In this document: positions 27,831 through 34,670 of the stretch, piece after piece
Layout: every line of letters begins with the position of its first letter
Position numbering within the stretch: position 1 is the stretch's first letter
NCBI GenBank assembly: GCA_945862235.1
Contig: CAMAYU010000026.1
Location: 1-47,281, forward strand
Length of the DNA stretch: 47,281 bases
Origin: Schlesneria paludicola DSM 18645
GTDB taxonomy: Bacteria > Planctomycetota > Planctomycetia > Planctomycetales > Planctomycetaceae
Direction of reading: 5' to 3'
Translations under genes and position numbers: made by a program
Notes under the pieces: model-generated
Told to the model about the DNA's origin: nothing
The model's database searches: none
Seen by the model: only the letters and a program-made list of their open reading frames with translations

Positions 27831-28919
27831 ATGCAGGCCCGATTGAAGGTTCTTCACGACAAGGCCAACGTCAAGCAGGTCAAACTGCTCCCCGTCACGC
27901 TGATCGGTCGCAGCACCGAGTGCAATTTGAAGATTGCATCCAGCCAAGTCAGCCGCGCCCACTGTCGCATCACTCTCGCGAACGACACGGTTTACGTGGA
28001 AGATTTGGGGAGTGCCAACGGGACGATGGTCGATGGCAAAATGTTGCCACCTCATCAACCGACCTCCATCGCGCCGGGAGCCACACTCGTTGTGGGACCG
28101 GCTGAGTTCCAAGTCGATTACGTCGCCTCGACCAGTCTGACAATGATGTTGTCTCGAACCTCACCGCCAATCGCGAGCGGTATGTCGTCTACCGAGTTGA
28201 TCGTTCCCGTCACCCAAGCCGTCGTTCCACAAGCTCCTCCAAGTCCGCCATCGGCTGCCCCCCCATCAAAAGCACGCCCCGTCGCGGAACCGAAGGTGGC
28301 CAAACCTGTATCGCGTCCCGTTGTGGCAGCTCCGGTGATGGTGCCGGTTGTTGGCAAGCCCGTTGTGGCGGCTGCTGTCGTGGCAACCGCAGTCCCAATC
28401 GCTGTTGCCACTGTGCCCGTTGCCGCCGCCGTCGAGTTTCCTTCCGCCGCTTCGGTCGCGGTGCCGACTGAGATGTTGTTTACCGGGTTTACCTCTCATG
28501 ACGAAGAGGCTGCGGCTAGCGAGGCCCCGCTCTTCGACTTCGGTGCTTCGTCCACGAATGACGCCGAACCCTCGGCGGACGAGTCGCCATCGTCCGCATC
28601 GACTGGCGAAAAGAAGGGGGGGCTGAAGTCGCTGTTTTCGATGTTTGGACGCGCGGCCAAGAGCAGTCCCGCGCCAAAACCAACATCGTCCGCCGCCGTT
28701 GCCCCCGGTGTTTTCCTGCCGACGATGGAGCAAAGCGGTGATGTGGTCGATGTTCCCGAGCAGGGATCATTGGACTTGGGCTTCGGTTTTATTGAATCGG
28801 CTGTGACGGACTCGAGCGCGCAAACGCTGTCGTTCGCGCCACCCGCTTCGAGTGAACCTGGCGCCGAAACCAAAGACGACGAAGACAACGGTTTCTCGCA
28901 GTTCCTCAACCAGTTGTAG
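27831..28919 (+). CDS. FHA-domain protein with a long disordered region
   Basis: 362 residues. A forkhead-associated domain occupies about 1-100, with all phosphothreonine-binding marks: GRS (26-28), SRAH (41-44) and NG (63-64) within DLGSANGTMVDG. The rest is low-complexity: a Pro/Ala/Val-rich stretch (about 130-220) and a Ser/Ala/Glu-rich stretch with a short basic patch (KKGGLKSLFSMFGRAAKSS). No enzymatic domain. FHA proteins bind Thr-phosphorylated partners, so it may read out one of this organism's many Ser/Thr kinases, possibly including the WD40 kinase at 34.7-38.6 kb, though that is a guess. ATG 27831 begins the FHA domain; the frame opens 36 bases earlier. Confidence 0.88.
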   Translation: MQARLKVLHDKANVKQVKLLPVTLIGRSTECNLKIASSQVSRAHCRITLANDTVYVEDLGSANGTMVDGKMLPPHQPTSIAPGATLVVGPAEFQVDYVASTSLTMMLSRTSPPIASGMSSTELIVPVTQAVVPQAPPSPPSAAPPSKARPVAEPKVAKPVSRPVVAAPVMVPVVGKPVVAAAVVATAVPIAVATVPVAAAVEFPSAASVAVPTEMLFTGFTSHDEEAAASEAPLFDFGASSTNDAEPSADESPSSASTGEKKGGLKSLFSMFGRAAKSSPAPKPTSSAAVAPGVFLPTMEQSGDVVDVPEQGSLDLGFGFIESAVTDSSAQTLSFAPPASSEPGAETKDDEDNGFSQFLNQL

Positions 28920-29011
28920 CCCGTAGCGACGGGCACTCTTGCCCGTCTTGCCCGTCTTGCCTGTTGCGTGTGGCCATCGATAAGGCGTTCGGCAACAAAT
29001 CTCTAACCCAA

Positions 29012-29066
29012 CGTAGACGAGTCACTCCGTGACTCGAAGATTCCGGTCACGGAGTGACCGGTCTAC
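29012..29066. repeat. Double-hairpin repeat, GAGTCACTCCGTGACTC family (copy 1)
   Basis: Two adjacent hairpins, GAGTCACTCCGTGACTC and CCGGTCACGGAGTGACCGG, flanked by GTAGAC and GTCTAC so that the whole also pairs. A nearly identical copy at 30028-30083 lies on the other side of sodA. Confidence 0.88.
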
Positions 29067-29083
29067 TCTCTCTTGCCGCGCGT

Positions 29084-29175
29084 CTAATACGCACCCCAAG
29101 AAATAGTCGCGCTCGACAGACTTCCGAAGTCTTGGCAGATGCGACCGCGCGGTTATTTCTTGGGATGCGTATTAG
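29084..29175. repeat. 92-bp MITE-like inverted repeat
   Basis: Arms 29084-29105 and 29154-29175 (CTAATACGCA then C/T CCCAAGAAATA) match at 21 of 22 positions. A small hairpin (AGACTTCCGAAGTCT) lies at the centre. No coding sequence. Confidence 0.85.
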
Positions 29176-29259
29176 TCCCCTCCAACGAAAACACGCCGCC
29201 GTCCTGAAGGACAGCGGCGTGCAATGGGCTGCGGGAAGAGCGGACGCTCTCCGCTTCGA

Positions 29260-29871
29260 CTACTTGCTCGCTTCCGCGAATCGTCGGGCGACTTCGGTCC
29301 AGTTGACGACGTTCCAGAAGGCACCGATGTAGTCAGGACGACGGTTTTGATAGTTGAGATAGTAGGCGTGTTCCCACACGTCGAGGCCGAGCAACGGGGT
29401 GCGGCCTTCCATCAGCGGGCTGTCTTGGTTGGCGGTGCTTTCGACAACGACCTGGCCCTTGTCGAACGAGAGCCAAGCCCAGCCACTGCCGAACCGCGTG
29501 GTGGCTGCGGCGGCAAACTTCTCTTTAAACGCGGCGAAGCTGCCGAATGCCGAGTTGATCGCGGCGGCGAGGTCTCCGGTCGGTTCACCTCCCGCGTTGG
29601 GACCGATCACCGTCCAGAACAACGAATGGTTGGCATGGCCACCGGCGTTGTTGCGAATCACAGTGCGAATGTCTTCGGGAACGGAGGCCAAGTCCGAGAT
29701 CAGCGCTTCCACCGACTTGGCGGCGAGTGCCGGGTGGGCTTCCAGCTTGGCGTTCGCGTTGTTGATGTAGGCTTGATGGTGCTTGCCGTGATGAATCTCC
29801 ATCGTCTTCGCGTCGATGTGCGGCTCCAAAGCGTTCGGAGCGTAGGGCAATGCGGGAAGAGTGAAGGCCAT
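29260..29871 (-). CDS. sodA: Superoxide dismutase, Mn type
   Basis: 203 residues, standard length. Metal ligands are His27, His82, Asp164 and His168 ([19 protein letters not shown]). The second-shell Gln sits at 149 in NQDSPL and the first half has [10 protein letters not shown] without the Fe-type Gln, so the enzyme should use manganese; cambialistic use cannot be excluded. It converts superoxide to peroxide and oxygen in the cytoplasm; there is no signal peptide. ATG 29871 has CAGGAG nine bases upstream. The gene stands alone and is bracketed by two copies of the same double-hairpin repeat. Confidence 0.96.
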   Translation of the reverse strand: MAFTLPALPYAPNALEPHIDAKTMEIHHGKHHQAYINNANAKLEAHPALAAKSVEALISDLASVPEDIRTVIRNNAGGHANHSLFWTVIGPNAGGEPTGDLAAAINSAFGSFAAFKEKFAAAATTRFGSGWAWLSFDKGQVVVESTANQDSPLMEGRTPLLGLDVWEHAYYLNYQNRRPDYIGAFWNVVNWTEVARRFAEASK

Positions 29872-30027
29872 AATCGAATGTCTCCTGAGGGAACCGGTTT
29901 CAGTTGCTCGCGATGATCCAAACGCGAATCTCGACGGCATTCTAGGAGGCGCTCGTTCACGATGCAAAGAGAGGCGAAGACTCGCGTGCGACAGGTTGGC
30001 GACTCGTTTGAGTCGATCCTGACACCA

Positions 30028-30083
30028 ACGTAGACGAGTCACTCCGTGACTCGAAGACTCCGGTCACGGAGTGACCGGTCTAC
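30028..30083. repeat. Double-hairpin repeat, GAGTCACTCCGTGACTC family (copy 2)
   Basis: Same structure and orientation as 29012-29066, with CTTTTTCT after the second hairpin. It could also stop transcripts, but in this gap the T-run is on the plus strand, away from both minus-strand genes. Confidence 0.87.
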
Positions 30084-30117
30084 TTTTTCTGCTGCCGGTC
30101 ACCAGACAACGGACGTT

Positions 30118-31080
30118 TCACCGAGCGACTTTGCCGCCCGCTTCGTCCGGTGGACGTTGGCTCAGGCGACGCCCGGCTTGATTCTTGGGATCGCCAGCAT
30201 CCGTCTGTTGTCCCGGAAGACGCGTCCCTAGCGGAGGTCGTGCTGCCGGAACGAACTTCTTCGACGAACCGGTCGCAGGAGCGGCCCCCGTTCCGCCGCG
30301 CGGCGCGGGAGACTCGATCACCGTGTCTCGTGCGGACAACGGATCGGCTTCAGCGGGAGTCGACTTCGGCCCGAGCAACGGCGGGGCGGAGTTGCCCAAC
30401 AAATCGGATCGACTCTTCGGCGATGTGGCCTTGGGGGACTTGGCCGCAGCGCGAGCAGGAATGCGCAGGCTCATGCCGACGCGGACACCGTTCGCGTCCT
30501 TCAACTGATCGCGGTTAGCTTCATAAATCTCGATGAACCGGTTCGTGCTGCCGAGTTGTTTGGCAGCGATGGACGACAACGTCTCGCCCTTTTGGACGAC
30601 GTGCGTCTTTCCAACAGCCGTGCCGCCCACCGAGTCATCTCGGCGCGAAGTCGTCTCGCTGGCCACGATCTCGTCGCTGTCGGGGATTGGAATCGGAGCC
30701 AGATCGGGAATGCCATCGTCCGTGCCGTGTTGCCGCTCCGTGCGGGACTTGTGCGTCGAGACATCGAACGGCTCGCGCGAGTCGTCCAAGAAGAGATCGG
30801 GTGAGTCATTGCCGGGCAGCGATCCATCGTCTCTTTGAGACGACGAGCCGTTTCGTCCTGAGACGGCTCGCGCCGCTGTCCGTGGCGGTTCATCGACCTC
30901 TTCAATCCCCTGCAAATACGGCGCGATCGACTTCTCAGCGATCTGAGCATCCAGTCGCTTGGCCGTTTGCAGGCGAGGCGAAGCCGTTCCGGTTTTCGCA
31001 TCGTTGCGAAAGAAGAACGCTCCCGCCGCACCCAACAGCAGCACACCCAACGCCAGCCCGATTCGTTGATCTTGATGCAC
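30118..31080 (-). CDS. Membrane-anchored LysM-domain protein
   Basis: 320 residues. One N-terminal membrane helix at about 7-24 (IGLALGVLLLGAAGAFFF) anchors the protein with its body outside. Residues 25-155 are a hydrophilic, Asp/Ser/Arg-rich linker. A single LysM domain lies at about 159-208 (THVVQKGETLSSIAAKQLGS, then RFIEIYEANRD and GMSLRIPA), so it probably binds peptidoglycan or another GlcNAc polymer. The C-terminal 110 residues are Pro/Ala/Gly-rich and disordered. The start is GTG at 31080, with GGGAGGAG six bases upstream; the frame continues upstream into repeat sequence but without a ribosome site. No enzyme domain is present; a scaffold role in the envelope is likely. Confidence 0.85.
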   Translation of the reverse strand: MHQDQRIGLALGVLLLGAAGAFFFRNDAKTGTASPRLQTAKRLDAQIAEKSIAPYLQGIEEVDEPPRTAARAVSGRNGSSSQRDDGSLPGNDSPDLFLDDSREPFDVSTHKSRTERQHGTDDGIPDLAPIPIPDSDEIVASETTSRRDDSVGGTAVGKTHVVQKGETLSSIAAKQLGSTNRFIEIYEANRDQLKDANGVRVGMSLRIPARAAAKSPKATSPKSRSDLLGNSAPPLLGPKSTPAEADPLSARDTVIESPAPRGGTGAAPATGSSKKFVPAARPPLGTRLPGQQTDAGDPKNQAGRRLSQRPPDEAGGKVAR

Positions 31081-31316
31081 GACGCACTCCTCCCGCAGAT
31101 TGGCAAACCCCGTATCGCGGGACAGTCGGCAGAATCTGCCGAAGGGCATCAGCGTGATTTGGCGAGACAAAAAGAATTGCTTGGTCGCGACGGACGATGT
31201 GCCGATCAGCACGGTTGATCCGAGTCTGCGGGACGCCTGTCCGCCTGTCCTCCCGTTTTGAAAGGCTGCTACGGGGCGGAGCATCAATAAATGGCTGTCG
31301 CGAAATGTTGGGTCTC

Positions 31317-31416
31317 GGGTGCCACGGTCACGGAGTCTTCGACGTGGCCGTGCGAGTGTGGAGCGCGTTCTCCATCGCCACACGGCCACGTCGAAGACTC
31401 CGTGACCGTGGCACCC
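31317..31416. repeat. Perfect 36-bp inverted repeat, GTGCCACGGTCACGGAG family
   Basis: Arms 31317-31352 and 31381-31416 are 36 bases each and fully complementary. A diverged copy is at 33792-33886. It fills most of the gap 31081-31445. Confidence 0.92.
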
Positions 31417-31445
31417 CAATCCTGTCAGTTTTTGATGCGCTGCCC

Positions 31446-32558
31446 CTACGTCAACTGGCCTGACGCCTCGATCGGCCAGACATCGACGACTTGGCCGTTC
31501 TCGTGAACGATCAGTTCGCGATGTAGGTTGCAGGTGGTACAGGCGTGGCTGGGGATGAGATGCAGCACTTGGCCGATGCGCCAGTCGGGGGACGGCTGCA
31601 CGACGGTGTGTTCTTCGGCCATGAACACAGGGATTTGAGCTTCAGGGAAATCGCGGATCGACGGCACGCCGAACTCAGCCCCGGCTCCTTTCACGCCGAC
31701 ATCCAACACAGCGCGGGTCGAGGTCGGGCGACTGATGACGCGGACCAGCAACGACAGTGCGACTTCAAACTCGGGTGCGAGGCGTTGGTATTGGCGGTCC
31801 ATCGTCGCGTAGGTTCCCGCCTGGACTTCATCCACTCCGTCCATCGCGCCCGTGCTGTCATAGGTCGCGCTGGAACAGCCGCTCACGCAGCCGACGGGCA
31901 ACCGTGCCACTTCGAGGAACCGCCGCGTTTCGACCGCTTGCTGCATGGCGGCTCGTGCGCGCGTTGTTCGTTCCGCACGATCGAGGACGTTGACGAGATG
32001 TCCTTCGTACGCCTGCAAACCGGCAAAGTGAACTCCCGGCAGATCGACGATGCGGCGAGCCAACTCGACCGCCGGTTGTCCTGGCGACACACCGCAGCGC
32101 CCCATCCCGATATCGACCTCAATCAACAGGAACACCGTCGAACCGACGGTCGTCGCCGCGCGGGAGATCGCCAGCACTTGCTCGATGTGATCGACGGCCA
32201 CGCTGACTTTCGCCCGCAGCGCCAGTCGAGCGAGCCTCTCGCACTTGATCGCGCCGACGACTTGGTTGGCGATCAGCACGTTGTCGATCCCGTGTTCAAC
32301 GAGTATCTCGGCCTCACTCAACTTCGCGCACGTCATGCCGACCGCGCCCAATGCCAGTTGGCGTTGGGCCAGAGTCACGCACTTGTGGTTCTTAAAATGA
32401 GGCCGCAGCTTCGCCGAGCGGTCTCGAAAAAACGCCGCCATCTGGGCGAGGTTGCGATCCGATGCCGCGCGATCAAGTAACAACGTCGGCGTGTCGAGGT
32501 CTTCCAACGGACGACCGATGCGCGGATCGAGGGGAGAGACGGGAACTTGTTCAATCAT
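31446..32558 (-). CDS. DSD1-family PLP enzyme (D-threonine aldolase / D-serine dehydratase-like)
   Basis: 370 residues, an alanine-racemase-like N-terminal barrel plus a metal-binding C-terminal domain. The PLP lysine is Lys56 in LRPHFKNHKC. IEVDIGMGRCGV, GLQAYEGHL and GVKGAGAEFGVP are conserved. The C-terminal SHACTTCN supplies His and Cys for the divalent metal. Members cleave or dehydrate D-beta-hydroxy amino acids (D-threonine, D-3-hydroxyaspartate, D-serine); the substrate is not clear. Start and the upstream stop overlap as TGATG at 32560-32556, so translation is coupled to the oxidoreductase gene before it and the two probably serve one pathway. Cytoplasmic. Confidence 0.9.
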   Translation of the reverse strand: MIEQVPVSPLDPRIGRPLEDLDTPTLLLDRAASDRNLAQMAAFFRDRSAKLRPHFKNHKCVTLAQRQLALGAVGMTCAKLSEAEILVEHGIDNVLIANQVVGAIKCERLARLALRAKVSVAVDHIEQVLAISRAATTVGSTVFLLIEVDIGMGRCGVSPGQPAVELARRIVDLPGVHFAGLQAYEGHLVNVLDRAERTTRARAAMQQAVETRRFLEVARLPVGCVSGCSSATYDSTGAMDGVDEVQAGTYATMDRQYQRLAPEFEVALSLLVRVISRPTSTRAVLDVGVKGAGAEFGVPSIRDFPEAQIPVFMAEEHTVVQPSPDWRIGQVLHLIPSHACTTCNLHRELIVHENGQVVDVWPIEASGQLT

Positions 32559-33667
32559 CACTTCAACTCCGTCAACGGGTTGTCGCGGCGTGTGAGTGTC
32601 AGCGCGACCGGGCCGCCGACTCGCTGTGATTCAAAAATACTGGCGATCATGCCGACCACCGAGCGGCCCGCGTACATGTTGCACAGTGGCTGACGATCCT
32701 TGTCGATGGCATCGAGTAGATCGTGAACAGCGGCGACGTTGCCGCCGTGCAGGCCCTCGCCCTTGAGCGTCTCGGGCTGGCCGATTCCTTGCGAGGTGAT
32801 CGGCTGCCACTTGGCTCCGCTTCGGCCGGGCGACCAGCTCGCGTCTTTCAGCAGCCAGACGGGGGCGAGGTATCCGGTGCTCAGCTCGATCACACCGCGA
32901 CTCCCCAGGATTTGCAGAGCGAAGCGTGACGGGTTGCCTCCCGCGCCGCGCACCGAATCGAACGTCCCGACGACGCCGTTCGCGAACGAGTACCGCGCAT
33001 GAACCGCATCCCCCGCGAGTGGCCCGATCCCTTCATTCCCCTCGACAACGTCGGCGGCCGTGATCGGTCGCCCCTTCGCCGTGACCGTTGCAAAGCAGCT
33101 TGTCGCCTCACCCGCGAACAGTCGCATCAGGTCGAGAATGTGAGAGCCGAGGACCCACGTATCTTCACCGCCGCCGCGCTGCGCGTCCTCTTTGCCACGA
33201 CCGCGCAGTTCGAGCACTTCGCCGATCTCACCCGCCGCGATCAGCTTCTGGATGACAGCGTTCGTCGGCGAGTAATGCGTTTGGTGCGACAGCGCCAGCT
33301 TGAGATGCCGCATCTCGCACGCGCGGATCACGTCATCCGCTTGAGCCAGCGTCGGGACGAACGGCTTCTCCATATAGATGTGGCAGCCATGCTCGGCCGC
33401 TGCGAGAGCCATCTCACGGTGCTGGTCAATCCAGCGCGGAGCGACCGCTACGATGTTCAGCCGTTCCTTGTCCAGCATCTCGCGGAAGTCGGCGTACGCG
33501 ACGGGAGCCTTCGTCCGCTTCTGAGCCTCACGCCGCCCGGCCTCCTGCTCATCGGCGACCGCGACGACTTCACACTGCGGCACGTCGGTCCACACCGTGT
33601 CCAGACCGTGCCCGTAGTTCCCCTTCCCCGTGCGGCCGATGACTCCCACTCGCAGCTTGTCCGGCAT
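32558..33667 (-). CDS. Gfo/Idh/MocA family oxidoreductase
   Basis: 369 residues. The N-terminal Rossmann fold starts RVGVIGRTGKGNYGHGLD, and the catalytic segment YMEKPFVPT holds the EKP motif of the family. The C-terminal beta-sheet dimerisation domain follows, with SHILDLMRLFAGE and the substrate-side region. These enzymes oxidise or reduce sugars, inositols or their acids with NAD(P). No Tat signal is seen, so this is a cytoplasmic member. ATG 33667 has AGGGA eight bases upstream. It is translationally coupled (TGATG) to the DSD1-family enzyme. Together they may process a hydroxy-amino acid or sugar-derived hydroxy-acid, but the substrate is not identified. Confidence 0.9.
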   Translation of the reverse strand: MPDKLRVGVIGRTGKGNYGHGLDTVWTDVPQCEVVAVADEQEAGRREAQKRTKAPVAYADFREMLDKERLNIVAVAPRWIDQHREMALAAAEHGCHIYMEKPFVPTLAQADDVIRACEMRHLKLALSHQTHYSPTNAVIQKLIAAGEIGEVLELRGRGKEDAQRGGGEDTWVLGSHILDLMRLFAGEATSCFATVTAKGRPITAADVVEGNEGIGPLAGDAVHARYSFANGVVGTFDSVRGAGGNPSRFALQILGSRGVIELSTGYLAPVWLLKDASWSPGRSGAKWQPITSQGIGQPETLKGEGLHGGNVAAVHDLLDAIDKDRQPLCNMYAGRSVVGMIASIFESQRVGGPVALTLTRRDNPLTELK

Positions 33668-33791
33668 GATGGCGTCCCTTGGTGTGACTGGAATTCCCGC
33701 GCTCAATGATCCCGCGAGGGTTTACCGTGAGGGGCGGCAATTGTCACGGTGGGAGGCTGCTCACCTTGGGCCATCGCCTTTGTCAATTTCG

Positions 33792-33886
33792 GGTGCCACG
33801 GTCACGGAGCTTCGACGTGGCCGTGTGTGAAAGTGAAGGCTGTTTCTCATTCTCACGGCCACGCCGAAGCTCCGTGACCGTGGCAC
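33792..33886. repeat. Inverted repeat, GTGCCACGGTCACGGAG family (copy 2)
   Basis: Left arm GGTGCCACGGTCACGGAGCT, right arm AGCTCCGTGACCGTGGCAC. Same family as 31317-31416, with a loop of about 28 bases and several changes. Confidence 0.88.
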
Positions 33887-33892
33887 TTGGCA

Positions 33893-34130
33893 GGGCGATC
33901 GCCTTTTTCACAGTAGTTCCTCCGTTCCCGTGGGGCACTCTCGTGAGTGAGGAACGGTGGCAGGTTGGTTGGGGTGCCCTGTCTACCTCTTCTCTCGCTT
34001 CCCCTTCTCCGTGCCTCTGCGCCTCTGTGGTAAACCTTCATTGATGACGTTCCACCAAGAGGGATTGAACCACAGAGTCGCAGAGGCACAGAGAAGGAAA
34101 GCAGAGGTCTGTTCCTCAGGAAGGTGGGTC
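33893..34130. repeat. About 230-bp dispersed repeat, CACAGAG family (copy 1)
   Basis: Runs from ATCGCCTTTTTCA through CCCGTGGGGCACTC and GGAACGGTGG to a hairpin with arms near 34003-34030 and 34070-34097 (CCACAGAG.../GCAGAGGCACAGAGAAGG). It ends in GCAGAGGTCTGTTCCTCAG. The second copy is at 41668-41897. Confidence 0.85.
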
Positions 34131-34192
34131 GAGTCTTCGAGGCCCACCGACTACCAAACGACTTACGGTGGGCCTCGAAGACTAGACCCACC
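34123..34192. repeat. Inverted repeat, GAGTCTTCGAGGCCCACC
   Basis: Arms 34123-34149 and 34166-34192 match at 26 of 27 positions. It abuts the end of the 230-bp repeat. Confidence 0.85.
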
Positions 34193-34202
34193 CTACAGCT
34201 TG

Positions 34203-34571
34203 TCAGCGAGGCAGAAACCTTTGGCGTTGACCATTCTCTGATTGTTGACAACATTTCCGCGCTTGTTGGAAACATTTAAGCGATTGTTGCCAACATGTCA
34301 TCGAGTGTTGGAAACATGTCAGTGATTGTTGACAACATTTCATCGATTGTTGGAAACATTTAAGCGATTGTTGGAAACGTTTCGATGATTGTTGACAAAA
34401 AGTCAGCTCTTGTTTTTGTTGTTTTGATGTTTGGTTGCAATAGATCAGCGATTGTTGCAAATTCCGCGACGAATGTTCTGCCAACAACCGGTCAGGTGGA
34501 AAAGAAGGTTCATCCGAGGTTTTAGGGGGATCGCAAATCGAAGCATCACAGAGGTCTGCCCGGTTCTTCAT
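34203..34571 (-). CDS. Doubtful ORF encoding Cys/Gln-rich heptad repeats
   Basis: An open frame of 122 residues on the minus strand, opened by ATG 34571. Residues about 37-110 are a run of seven-residue units of the form (F/C/W)-Q-Q-S-(L/M)-(K/T)-C, for example FQQSLKCFQQSMKCCQQSL. That is what a 21-base tandem array yields when read in one frame. A coiled-coil would put Cys and Phe/Leu in regular positions. However, the ATG lacks a proper ribosome site and no homologous protein is recognised, so the frame may be a by-product of the DNA array. Kept because the array is open over its whole length in this frame. Confidence 0.25.
   Translation of the reverse strand: MKNRADLCDASICDPPKTSDEPSFPPDRLLAEHSSRNLQQSLIYCNQTSKQQKQELTFCQQSSKRFQQSLKCFQQSMKCCQQSLTCFQHSMTCWQQSLKCFQQARKCCQQSENGQRQRFLPR
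34240..34470. repeat. 21-bp tandem repeat array, 11 units
   Basis: Eleven consecutive 21-base units with consensus GATTGTTGRAAACATTTMAKC; units 1-7 are close, units 8-11 are diverged but in register. Many units contain the dyad TGTTG-NN-AACA (perfect in TGTTGACAACA). 21 bases equals two helical turns. Confidence 0.92.
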
Positions 34572-34644
34572 CCTGAAGGGATGAAAGCTGACGACAGCAC
34601 CCGTCTCACTGAAATCATCATCCCCCCAAAACCTCGGATGAACC
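34508..34644. repeat. Inverted repeat, GGTTCATCCGAGGTTTT
   Basis: Arms 34508-34532 and 34620-34644 match at 24 of 25 positions with an 87-base loop. It sits 27 bases past the stop of the kinase gene and may also affect its 3' end. Confidence 0.85.
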
Positions 34645-34670
34645 CGTTTTTCAACAGGCTGCTAACTCGG

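Noticed and set aside
34240..34470. CRISPR array
   Set aside because: Units are contiguous 21-mers with no variable spacers, and no cas gene is nearby.
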